Below, piece by piece: positions 48,675-57,147 of a DNA stretch of 64,000 nt (within the stretch, counting starts at the first letter, position 1; the number at the start of each line of letters is the position of its first letter). This DNA is from Streptomyces roseolus (GTDB lineage Bacteria > Actinomycetota > Actinomycetes > Streptomycetales > Streptomycetaceae). The position numbers and the translations under genes are program-made. The stretch is from contig NZ_BMTV01000002.1 in NCBI RefSeq assembly GCF_014649855.1, positions 300,550 to 364,549 on the forward strand, written 5' to 3'. The notes under the pieces were generated by a model. That model ran no database searches. It was not told the origin of the DNA and saw only the letters and a program-made list of their open reading frames with translations.

Positions 48675-50144
48675 TCATCGGCGGCGCGGGGCGGTCCACT
48701 CCAGCCGGGTCCTGACCCGGACGTCGCGCACGAACTCCAGGGCGGCCAGCGCCGTCTCCCGGGAGGCGCCGTCCGGGTCGCCGTCCGCCAGGACCGCCGC
48801 CAGCGCGTCCACCGCCCGCGGGTCCTGCCGGATGGCGAGCCCGCGGGCCGCCTCCGCCGCCGTCTCCGGATCGGGGTCGGCGAGCCGCTCCGCCAGCGCC
48901 TCCCGTACGAGCGGGGTGTCGTCCGGCAGCTCGGCGAGGGCGAGGACCGCCCAGTCCCGCACCCGCGCGTCGCCGTCCCGGCTCAGCGCGAGCAGCACCC
49001 CGAGCGCCTCCAGGTGCCCGGCCGGCACGAGCCCGGCGAGCGCGCCCGCCACCGCCCGCCGCACCTCGGGGTCCGGGTGGGCCGCGGCGGCCAGCAGCTC
49101 CGGCACGGCCGCCGGGTCCGCGCACGCCCCGAGCGCCGTCACCACCGACAGCACCGGCTCCCGCGCCGGCTCGGCCGCCTCCACCGCCACCCTCCGCAGC
49201 ACCGGCACCGCGCTCGCCGCGAACCCCGGCAGGGCGCCCAGGACCCGTGCGCCGAGCGCCCGCCGCAGCGGATCGCGGTCGGCGCACCAGGCCGCGGCCG
49301 CCACGAAGGTCTCCTCGTCGGCCCGCCCGGCGAGCGCGTCCACCGCCGTCGTCCAGTCGTCCAGCTCCGGGTCGCCGCAGCGCAGCGCCCGCGCGGCCAG
49401 CTCCTCGTGCGGCACCCGCCGTCCCAGCGCCACCTCCAGGAGCGTCGCGACCGCGGCGTGCCCGGTCTGCCGCTCGTCGCCGCGCCCGGGCCGCCCGTCC
49501 TCCCGCAGCAGCTCGACGACCACGGTCACCCCGCCGTCCTCCCGCACCCGCCGCACCACGGCCTCGTACGTCTCCCCGCCGCCGTTCCCCGCGACGAGCC
49601 CGCGCCGCAGCTCGGCCGCCACGTCCACCCCGATCCACCGCCGGGCCTCCCGCAGCGCGTCCTCCGCGCCCCGCGCCCCGTGGTCGAGCAGCGCCCGTAC
49701 GCAGGCGGCGGAGCCCCGCCGGGCGGCGGCGGCCAGCGGGTCCAGCCCGTCGGGTCCGGCCCGGTCGGGATCGGCCCCGGCCGCGAGCAGCTCCCGTACG
49801 ACCTCCGCCTGTCCGAGCCGCACCGCCCAGGCGAGCGCGGTGAACCCGAACTCCTCCTCCTGATCGGGTACGGCGCCCGCCGCGAGCAGCGCCCGCACGG
49901 TCCCGGCGTGCCCGCCGCAGGCCGCCCCGCAGAGGGGCAGGTCGCCGCCGTCCGGTCCGCTCGTCCGCCCGGGATCGGCCCCGGCGGCGAGCAGCAGCCG
50001 CACGATGCCCGCCTCGTCCGCGACCGCGGCCCGGTACAGCGCGGTCTCCCCGTCGTCGACGGCCTCGGGATCGGCTCCCGCGCGCAGCGCCCGTACGACC
50101 GCGTCCTCGTCCCCGGCGGCGATGCCCTCGAACAGCGTGCTCAT
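48675..50144 (-). CDS. Ankyrin-repeat and HEAT-repeat protein
   Basis: 489 residues. N-terminal ankyrin repeats (about 1-160): GETALYRAAVADEAGIVRLLLAAGADPG, GFTALAWAVRLGQAEVVRELLAAGADPDRAG, DPLAAAARRGSAACVRALLDHGA. The C-terminal half holds HEAT repeats (PEVRRAVAGALAGLVPAGHLEAL, ARVRDWAVLALAELPDDTPLVREAL, PETAAEAARGLAIRQDPRAVDAL). Both are protein-binding solenoids, and no catalytic domain is seen. ATG 50144 chosen because family-like sequence begins there. Role unknown; protein-protein scaffold by inference. Confidence 0.85.
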   Translation of the reverse strand: MSTLFEGIAAGDEDAVVRALRAGADPEAVDDGETALYRAAVADEAGIVRLLLAAGADPGRTSGPDGGDLPLCGAACGGHAGTVRALLAAGAVPDQEEEFGFTALAWAVRLGQAEVVRELLAAGADPDRAGPDGLDPLAAAARRGSAACVRALLDHGARGAEDALREARRWIGVDVAAELRRGLVAGNGGGETYEAVVRRVREDGGVTVVVELLREDGRPGRGDERQTGHAAVATLLEVALGRRVPHEELAARALRCGDPELDDWTTAVDALAGRADEETFVAAAAWCADRDPLRRALGARVLGALPGFAASAVPVLRRVAVEAAEPAREPVLSVVTALGACADPAAVPELLAAAAHPDPEVRRAVAGALAGLVPAGHLEALGVLLALSRDGDARVRDWAVLALAELPDDTPLVREALAERLADPDPETAAEAARGLAIRQDPRAVDALAAVLADGDPDGASRETALAALEFVRDVRVRTRLEWTAPRRR

Positions 50145-50196
50145 GGAACGACCCTGACCCCCCGTCCGCTCCCGGCGCAAATCCGTCCCGTTCCGG

Positions 50197-50955
50197 TCAG
50201 GGCTTGCGGGCCTCGATGAGGAAGCGGGTGGTGTGCGCGACGAAGGGGCCCTCCTCGGCGATCCGTCCGTGCAGCTCGCGGAGCCGGTCGCGGTAGGCGT
50301 CCACCGTGAAGCCGGGCACCATCCAGATCACCTTCCGGAGGAACCAGACCACCGCGCCCACGTCCAGGAACTCGGTCCGCAGCGACTCCGCCCGCAGGTC
50401 CACCACCTCCAGGCCGGCCGCCTCGGCGGCCCGCCGCGCGTCCTGCGGGTGCCGGGCGCGGCGGACCTCCTCCGGCTGCGGCCCGAGGAAGTACTCGACG
50501 AGCTCGAAGACGCTGGCCGGGCCCACCTGCTGGGAGAAGTACGTGCCGCCGGGCCGCAGCACCCGCCCGATCTCCTCCCACCAGACGGTCACCGGATGGC
50601 GGCTGACGACCAGGTCGAAGGCGGCGTCTCCGAAGGGCAGCGGCGGCTCGTCCTCGTCGTGGACGACGACCGCGCCGAGGGGGTGCAGCAGCCGGGTCGC
50701 CTTCGCCACGTTCGGCGGCCAGGACTCGGTGGCGGCCGTCAGCGGCGGCAGCTTCCCGGCCCCGGCGAGCACCTCGCCGCCGCCGGTCTGGACGTCGAGC
50801 GCGGCCGAGGCCCGGCCCAGCCGTTCGCCCAGCAGCCGCTGATAGCCCCACGAGGGGCGCTGTTCGGTCGCCCTGCCGTCGAGCCAGGAGAAGTCCCAGC
50901 CCTCCATCGGGGCGGCCTCGGCCTCCGCCACCAAATCCTCGAAACTTCGCGTCAT
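50197..50955 (-). CDS. Class I SAM-dependent methyltransferase
   Basis: 252 residues. SAM-binding motif I is the ALDVQTGGGEVLA segment (residues about 52-64), motif II/III LHPLGAVVVHDEDEPPLPFGDAAFDLVVSRHPVTVWWEEIGRVLRPGGTYFSQQVG is typical of methyltransferase type 11. A C-terminal half with many aromatic residues should form the substrate pocket; substrate unknown. The consensus GxGxG is altered to TGGGE, tolerable for the fold. 52 bases upstream of the ankyrin gene on the same strand. Confidence 0.85.
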   Translation of the reverse strand: MTRSFEDLVAEAEAAPMEGWDFSWLDGRATEQRPSWGYQRLLGERLGRASAALDVQTGGGEVLAGAGKLPPLTAATESWPPNVAKATRLLHPLGAVVVHDEDEPPLPFGDAAFDLVVSRHPVTVWWEEIGRVLRPGGTYFSQQVGPASVFELVEYFLGPQPEEVRRARHPQDARRAAEAAGLEVVDLRAESLRTEFLDVGAVVWFLRKVIWMVPGFTVDAYRDRLRELHGRIAEEGPFVAHTTRFLIEARKP

Positions 50956-51013
50956 GTCCGTATTGTCGCCGTCGGTGGTGGGGAAGTCGCGGCGTTTTCC
51001 GCCGGGGGCACGG

Positions 51014-51919
51014 TCAGGTGGCGCAGTCGAGGACCGTCCCGCACAGCCGGCAGCGGGCTCGCAGGTGCCGGCCGGTCGGGAGGCGCAGGCGCTGGTGGCA
51101 GGCGGGACAGGGGAAGGTGACGGCGGTCGCGGGGACGGCGCCGTCGAAGGCGTACGGGGCGCCGGGGGCGGGGCGGCCGAGGCGGCGGTCGTGGGCGTAG
51201 CGGCGGCGGGCCGTCCAGCCCGCGGCGGCGAGCGGGGGCAGGCGCAGTTCGCGTTCCGCCTCGGCCCGGCCGCGGCGCCAGGCCTCGTACGCGGCCGCGC
51301 CGGTGAACCAGGGGGAGGGGTCCTCGGCGAAGCGTTCGGCGCGCCGGGCGAGGACCCAGCCGAACTCCTCCGGGGTGAGGTAGCCGAGTTTCTGGCTCTC
51401 GGCGCCGTCCTGCCGGAAGGCGTCGAGAAGCAGCCAGCCCGTGCCGAGGTAGGCGGTCACGACGTCGGTGAGGATCTCGTTCCGTTCCCCGTCGGGGAAG
51501 CCCAGGTCGAGGCGGTGCAGCAGGATGTGGGTGATCTCGTGGGCGAGGGCGGCGCCGATGTCCCGGGGGCGGCCGCGGAAGCGCGCGTTGAGTTCGACGG
51601 AGTACTCGGGCCCCGCGGCGAGTTCGACGGCGGCGGCGTGTTCCATCGCCCGGAACGAGACCACGACGCGGGCCTCGGGGAGGCGCAGGTGGCGGACCAG
51701 GGCCCCGGCGACGCGGGTGGCGCCGAGGAGCGGGTCCTCGCCGGGGGAGAGGGCCACGTCGGCGGCGGTCACGCTGGTCGGGTAGCGGTCGACGCCGGTG
51801 GCTCCGAGGCGCCGGTAGAGCGCGGTGAGCGAGGCCCGTACGGCCTCCCGGTGAGGGAAGCCGTGCTCCACCCCATGGGTGTCCTCGCGGACCCGGTCGG
51901 CCCCATGACGGTCCGTCAT
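51014..51919 (-). CDS. HExxH metallopeptidase-like protein with zinc-ribbon tail
   Basis: 301 residues. HEITHILLH gives the zinc motif H127-E128-x-x-H131, with E148 (NEILTD) as a probable third ligand (gluzincin-like or SprT-like arrangement). A C-terminal zinc ribbon has two CxxC pairs: CPAC and CRLC within the last 32 residues. No signal peptide, so probably cytoplasmic. The pairing of a peptidase-type helix with a nucleic-acid-style zinc ribbon recalls SprT/Spartan proteins, but the overall sequence is not one I recognise. Divergent from the secreted trypsin gene. Confidence 0.75.
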   Translation of the reverse strand: MTDRHGADRVREDTHGVEHGFPHREAVRASLTALYRRLGATGVDRYPTSVTAADVALSPGEDPLLGATRVAGALVRHLRLPEARVVVSFRAMEHAAAVELAAGPEYSVELNARFRGRPRDIGAALAHEITHILLHRLDLGFPDGERNEILTDVVTAYLGTGWLLLDAFRQDGAESQKLGYLTPEEFGWVLARRAERFAEDPSPWFTGAAAYEAWRRGRAEAERELRLPPLAAAGWTARRRYAHDRRLGRPAPGAPYAFDGAVPATAVTFPCPACHQRLRLPTGRHLRARCRLCGTVLDCAT

Positions 51920-51981
51920 GCGTGATCACCCCCGCCCTCCACTGTACGGTCCGGGTGCGGTGTCTGGCCGAAAAGGCTTCC

Positions 51982-52010
51982 TTGTGGCGGCAGTTGAAGC
52001 TGTCCATAAT
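51982..52010 (+). promoter_or_regulatory. Sigma-70-type promoter of the trypsin gene
   Basis: TTGTGG (51982-51987), exact 17-bp spacer, CATAAT (52005-52010). Close to the housekeeping consensus. The -10 is bracketed by TGTCC/GGACA (52001-52005 and 52013-52017), a possible operator. A GACATG...CATGTC inverted repeat (52014-52037) at the transcript start may form a hairpin. Confidence 0.65.
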
Positions 52011-52020
52011 CCGGACATGA

Positions 52021-52899
<879 letters not shown>

Positions 52900-52913
52900 C
52901 CCACCGGAAGACC

Positions 52914-52947
52914 GGGGCCCCGGGGCGGCACAGCGCCCCGGGGCCCC
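52914..52947. terminator. Terminator between trypsin and beta-galactosidase genes
   Basis: Perfect 14-bp stem (52914-52927 with 52934-52947) with a 6-base loop, 14 bases after the protease stop and 20 bases before the end of the convergent GH35 gene. Confidence 0.88.
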
Positions 52948-52967
52948 TCCCCGCGTGATCGCCTTGT

Positions 52968-54737
52968 TCAGTTCGAGAATGGGTAGGACAGCTCCACGGC
53001 CTCCGGCCCGGACCCCTCCAGCTCCAGTACCCACACCTCGTTCGCCCCCTCCCGCAGCACCGGCCCCGGGACGAACAGGCCCTCCTGCGGGCCCGCCGAG
53101 GGCCAGTACCGGCCCAGGCAGAAGCCGTTCGCCCAGACGAAGCCCCGGCCCGCGCCCGGCAGCCGCAGCTCCGCGTCCCCGGCGCCCGCCACCTCCACCG
53201 ACGCCCGGTACAGGCCCCGGCCGTCGTACCGCTCCGACACCTTCCGGAACGGCACCCGGCCGCCCACCGCCTCCGCCGTGAACGCGTCCAGGCGCAGCCC
53301 CCGGGCCCGCACCCCGTGCACGTACTGCCGCTCGTGCAGCAGCCCGCCGGTGATCCCCTTCGGCTCGGCCAGCCGCGGCCCGTAGTTCACCCGGCCCAGC
53401 GACTCCACCCACAGCTCCACCACCGCGGGCCCCGCCACCGGCTCCGGCAGGACCGCGTCCTCCTCCGTGAGCACCCCGGCGAAGGCGCCGTCCACCCACA
53501 CCTGCGCCCGGTCCCGCAGCCCCGTCACCCGGAGCGGATACGGCTGCCGGGGACCCGGCACGGAGAAGCGGTAGCGCACCAGGCCCCGGTCCACGCCCAG
53601 CTCCTCGAAGACCGGCGGCGCCCCCGCCTCGACCTCCTCGCCGCCCAGCGCCCCCAGCACCGCGTCCAGCGGCGCCCACTCCGCCGCGTCCGCCCGCACC
53701 GGAGCCGCCAGCCGGGCCGGCGGCTCCGGCACCTCCGGCAGCGGGCCCGCCGCGTACTCCGCGAGCACCGCCCGGAAGCGGTGGTACTTCTCCGTCGCCC
53801 GCCCCCACTCGTCCACCGGCGCGTCGTAGTCGTACGAGGTCACCGTCGGCAGCAGCCGGCCGTCGTGCAGGTCGCCGGAGCGGTTCGCGCCCGCCCAGCC
53901 GCCGAAGTTCGAGCCCCCGTGCGCCATGTAGACGTTCACCGACGCCCCGCACTCCAGGACCTCCCGCAGCGCCCCGGCCGCGTCCTCCGCGCCCCGCGCC
54001 GCGTGCTCCGTCCCCCAGTGGTCGAACCAGCCGCACCAGAACTCCATGCACATCAGCGGCCCCGACGGCCGGTGCCGTCGCAGCGCCGCGAAGCCCTCCG
54101 CCGCGCCCGAGCCGAAGTTCGCCGTCGCCAGCACCCCCGGCACCGAGCCGCCCGTCAGCATGTGGTCCTCGGGACCGTCCGAGGTGAAGAGCGGCACCGT
54201 CACCCCGCACTCCCGCAGCAGCCCCGCCAGCCACTTCAGATAGCGGGCATCACTTCCGTAACTCCCGTACTCGTTCTCCACCTGGACCATCAGCACCGGC
54301 CCGCCCCGGTCCACCTGCCGCGCCACCACCTGCGGCAGCAGCCGCCGGAACCACCGTTCCACCGGCGCCAGGAACTCCGGGTCCCGGGTCCGCACCCGTC
54401 GTCCGAGGGGCCCCGTCACCCAGTGCGGCAGCCCGCCGTTCTCCCACTCGGCGCAGACGTACGGCCCCGGGCGCACGAGCGCCCGCATCCCCGCCGCCGC
54501 CACCGCGTCCAGGAAGCGGCCCAGCGCCTCCGGATCCGCCCACCGGCCCGGCTCCGGCTCGTGCAGGTTCCACGGCACGTACGTCTCCACGCACTCCAGG
54601 CCCATCGCCCGCAGCATCCGGAGCCGGTGCCCCCAGTGCCCCTCGTGCACCCGGAAGTAGTGCAGCGCCCCCGACAGCAGCCGCACCGGCCGCCCGTCGA
54701 GCAGAAAGTCCTCGTCACCCACAGCGAACGTGCTCAT
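52968..54737 (-). CDS. Beta-galactosidase, GH35 family
   Basis: 589 residues. Retaining glycosidase: acid/base E156 in MVQVENEYGSYG, nucleophile E232 in MCMEFWCGWFDHWG; the start FLLDGRPVRLLSGALHYFRVHEGHWGHRLRMLRAMGLECVETYVPWNLHEP is diagnostic. C-terminal jelly-roll domains from about residue 370. No signal peptide, so it acts inside the cell on imported galactosides. ATG 54737. An AraC-type regulator is encoded divergently 94 bases away and probably controls it. Confidence 0.93.
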   Translation of the reverse strand: MSTFAVGDEDFLLDGRPVRLLSGALHYFRVHEGHWGHRLRMLRAMGLECVETYVPWNLHEPEPGRWADPEALGRFLDAVAAAGMRALVRPGPYVCAEWENGGLPHWVTGPLGRRVRTRDPEFLAPVERWFRRLLPQVVARQVDRGGPVLMVQVENEYGSYGSDARYLKWLAGLLRECGVTVPLFTSDGPEDHMLTGGSVPGVLATANFGSGAAEGFAALRRHRPSGPLMCMEFWCGWFDHWGTEHAARGAEDAAGALREVLECGASVNVYMAHGGSNFGGWAGANRSGDLHDGRLLPTVTSYDYDAPVDEWGRATEKYHRFRAVLAEYAAGPLPEVPEPPARLAAPVRADAAEWAPLDAVLGALGGEEVEAGAPPVFEELGVDRGLVRYRFSVPGPRQPYPLRVTGLRDRAQVWVDGAFAGVLTEEDAVLPEPVAGPAVVELWVESLGRVNYGPRLAEPKGITGGLLHERQYVHGVRARGLRLDAFTAEAVGGRVPFRKVSERYDGRGLYRASVEVAGAGDAELRLPGAGRGFVWANGFCLGRYWPSAGPQEGLFVPGPVLREGANEVWVLELEGSGPEAVELSYPFSN

Positions 54738-54768
54738 GGCCCCACCCTCGCCCCCTGGCGGCGAGCCG

Positions 54769-54806
54769 GTCCATGGACAAAGATCGTCGCAGTTTGGACC
54801 TTGGAC
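54769..54806. promoter_or_regulatory. TGGAC repeats between GH35 and AraC genes
   Basis: TGGAC occurs three times on the plus strand: within the palindrome GTCCATGGAC (54769-54778) and in the tandem TTGGAC copies at 54794-54799 and 54801-54806. The first and second are exactly 21 bp apart (two helical turns). Direct repeats of this kind are typical AraC-family half-sites. Confidence 0.5.
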
Positions 54807-54830
54807 AGCGCGCGGAAGGGCGGACGGCGG

Positions 54831-55718
54831 ATGTACCACACCTGGATGCGCTACTTCACGCCCGGCCCCGTCCACCACCGCCTCGGCCTCGTCTGCCTCG
54901 GCGTCGGACTCCAGCACGGCCGCCTCCCCGTCGTCGGCCCCCGCACCCTCGACCACCACGTCGCCGTCCTCGTCTCCGCCGGCGGCGGCTGGTACCGCTC
55001 CGCCGACGGCCGCACCACCCCCGTCGCCGCCCCCGCGCTCCTCTGGCTCACCCCCGGCGTCCCCCACCACTACGGCGCCGACCCCGCCACCGGCTGGGAC
55101 GAGTCCTTCGTCGACTTCACCGGACCCGCCGCCGCCACCTACACCGAACTCGGCTACATCGAGCCCGACCGGCCCGTCGTCCCCCTCGCCGACGCCGGCC
55201 CCGCCCGCGCCGCCATCGGCCGCATCGCCCGCGCCGCCCGCCCCGGCAACCCGCTCCTGGAGGTCGAGACCGCCGCCGCCGTCCACGAACTCCTCGTCGC
55301 CCTGCGCCGCGCCCGCGCCGACACCGACGCCGACGGCGACCCCGTCCTCACCGGCCTCGCCCGCGACGCCTTCCAGCCGTTCTCCGTCGCCGAACACGCC
55401 GCCCGGCACGGCATGACCGCCGCCGAGCTGCGCGCCGCCGTCCGCCGCGCCGCCGGCTGCAGCCCCAAGGACTACCTGCTCACCGTCCGCCTCGGCCGCG
55501 CCAAGGAACTCCTCGCCGCCACCGAGCTGCCCGTCGCCTCCGTCGCCCGCCGCGTCGGCTACGACGACCCCGCCTACTTCTCCCGCCTCTTCACCCGCAG
55601 GGTCGGACTCGCCCCCGTCCGCTTCCGCGAGCAGCAGGGCCGCGCCGTCCACGGCGGCTGGAGCGACCGCGTACCGGATCCCGAACACCCGCCCACCCTC
55701 ACCGGGGACTCCGGCTAG
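54831..55718 (+). CDS. AraC family transcriptional regulator
   Basis: 295 residues. N-terminal cupin-like sensing domain (residues 1-about 150; DHHVAVLVSAGGGWYRSADGRTTPVAAPALLWLTPGVPHHYG) and a C-terminal double helix-turn-helix ending LPVASVARRVGYDDPAYFSRLFTRRVGLAPVRFRE. Probably senses a sugar and activates the divergent beta-galactosidase. ATG 54831 begins MYHTWMRYFTPGP. 11 bases before the chorismate mutase gene, though a shared transcript is not required. Confidence 0.92.
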   Translation: MYHTWMRYFTPGPVHHRLGLVCLGVGLQHGRLPVVGPRTLDHHVAVLVSAGGGWYRSADGRTTPVAAPALLWLTPGVPHHYGADPATGWDESFVDFTGPAAATYTELGYIEPDRPVVPLADAGPARAAIGRIARAARPGNPLLEVETAAAVHELLVALRRARADTDADGDPVLTGLARDAFQPFSVAEHAARHGMTAAELRAAVRRAAGCSPKDYLLTVRLGRAKELLAATELPVASVARRVGYDDPAYFSRLFTRRVGLAPVRFREQQGRAVHGGWSDRVPDPEHPPTLTGDSG

Positions 55719-55729
55719 GCTCGCTGACC

Positions 55730-56056
55730 ATGAGCGACACCAGGAACGACTCCCGCGACATCGACCCCGCCGTCCGAGCCGAGCTGACCCGGCTGCGCGA
55801 GTCGATCGACAACATCGACGCCGCCGTCGTCCACATGCTCGCCGAACGCTTCAAGTGCACCCAGCAGGTCGGCGTCCTCAAGGCCGAGCACCAGCTGCCG
55901 CCCGCCGACCCGGCCCGCGAGGCCCGCCAGATCGCCCGGCTGCGCGAACTCGCCGAGAGCGCCAAACTGGACCCGGCCTTCGCGGAGAAGCTCCTCAACT
56001 TCATCATCGCCGAGGTCATCCGCCACCACGAGACGATCGCGGACGGAGCGCGCTGA
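55730..56056 (+). CDS. Chorismate mutase
   Basis: 108 residues, AroQ-class three-helix enzyme turning chorismate into prephenate, the branch point to phenylalanine and tyrosine. Active-site pattern: LRESIDNIDAAVVHMLAERFKCTQQVGVLKAEHQLPPADPAREARQIARLRELAE with the catalytic arginine/lysine set. Cytoplasmic; the length and lack of a signal peptide mark the intracellular type. ATG 55730. Its TGA overlaps the ATG of a 12-codon mini-ORF that leads into the asparaginase gene. Confidence 0.92.
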   Translation: MSDTRNDSRDIDPAVRAELTRLRESIDNIDAAVVHMLAERFKCTQQVGVLKAEHQLPPADPAREARQIARLRELAESAKLDPAFAEKLLNFIIAEVIRHHETIADGAR

Positions 56057-56094
56057 TGACCCGCGTCCCGACCGCGGAGGGAGCCCGCCGATGA
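56056..56094 (+). CDS. 12-codon mini-ORF coupling chorismate mutase to asparaginase
   Basis: ATG 56056 (inside the chorismate mutase stop) reads MTRVPTAEGARR and stops at 56094, overlapping the asparaginase ATG. Its first four codons repeat the start of asparaginase (MTRV), because GATGACCCGCGTC is duplicated 35 bases apart. Ribosomes could pass from one gene to the next through it. It may be a duplication by-product rather than a functional peptide. Confidence 0.4.
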   Translation: MTRVPTAEGARR

Positions 56095-57080
56095 CCCGCG
56101 TCACGGTCTTCACCCTCGGAGGGACCATCTCCGCGCGAGGCGGTGACGCGGCCCGGATGACCGGCCCCGAGGTCCTCGCGGCCCTCGGCGCCCCCGGGGA
56201 CGTCGAACTCCGCGACTTCCGCCGGCTCCCCTCCTCCTCCCTCGCCCCCGAGGACCTCGCCGCCCTCGCCGCCGAGGTGGACGAGACGGTCGCCGCCGGC
56301 TCCGGCGTGGTCGTCGTCCAGGGCACCGACACCCTGGAGGAGACCGCCTTCCTCCTCGACCTGCTCTGCCCCACCGAGCGCGCCCCCGTCGTCGTCACCG
56401 GCGCCATGCGCCGCACCGACCTGCCCGGCGCCGACGGCCCCGCCAACCTCGCCGCCGCCCTCGCCGTCGCCGCCGACCCCGCCTGCCGGGGCCTCGGCGT
56501 CCTCGTCGTCCTCGCCGACGAGATCCACGCCGCCCGGCACGCCCGCAAGACCCACACCACCTCGGTCGCCACCTTCGCCTCGCCCGGCGCCGGCCCCCTC
56601 GGCGCCGTCGTCGAGGGCACCCCGCGGATCCTGCTCCGCCCCACCGTGCCCACCGCGCCCTGCCGGCTCTCCTACGACCCCGCCGTCCGGATCGCCCTCG
56701 TCACCCTCGCCCTCGGCGACCGCGGCGAGCTGCTCACCGCCGTCGACGACCGCTTCCAGGGCCTCGTCGTCGCCGCCTTCGGCGCCGGCCACGCCCCCTC
56801 CTGGCTCGTCGAACCCCTCGCGGAGCTCGCCCGCCGCATCCCGGTCGTCCTCGCCTCCCGCACCGGAGCGGGCACCGGCCTCACCGGGACCTACCGCGGC
56901 CCCGGCTCCGAGCACGACCTCCTCCACCGCGGCCTGATCCCGGCCGGCCCGCTCGACCCCGCCAAGGCCCGGCTGCTGCTCGCCGCCCTCGTCTCCAGCG
57001 GCGCCGCCGGACCCGCCGGCTACGACCGCCCCCGGATCACCGCCGCCTTCGCCCACCTCGACGGCACCGGCCTCGCCTGA
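56091..57080 (+). CDS. L-asparaginase
   Basis: 329 residues. Hydrolyses asparagine to aspartate and ammonia. First catalytic threonine T12 in TLGGTISARGG and the second motif VVVQGTDTLEETAFLLDLL, with the TGAMRRTDLPGADGPANLAAAL block after it. No signal peptide: the cytoplasmic type. The start is the second copy of a duplicated GATGACCCGCGTC. Coupled through a mini-ORF to chorismate mutase, with no obvious metabolic link. Confidence 0.93.
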   Translation: MTRVTVFTLGGTISARGGDAARMTGPEVLAALGAPGDVELRDFRRLPSSSLAPEDLAALAAEVDETVAAGSGVVVVQGTDTLEETAFLLDLLCPTERAPVVVTGAMRRTDLPGADGPANLAAALAVAADPACRGLGVLVVLADEIHAARHARKTHTTSVATFASPGAGPLGAVVEGTPRILLRPTVPTAPCRLSYDPAVRIALVTLALGDRGELLTAVDDRFQGLVVAAFGAGHAPSWLVEPLAELARRIPVVLASRTGAGTGLTGTYRGPGSEHDLLHRGLIPAGPLDPAKARLLLAALVSSGAAGPAGYDRPRITAAFAHLDGTGLA

Positions 57081-57147
57081 CCCCCGCCGGACCCGGCTTC
57101 GGCAACCCCCCTGCCCGCCGACCGGACGATCGGGCAGCATAGGGCCC

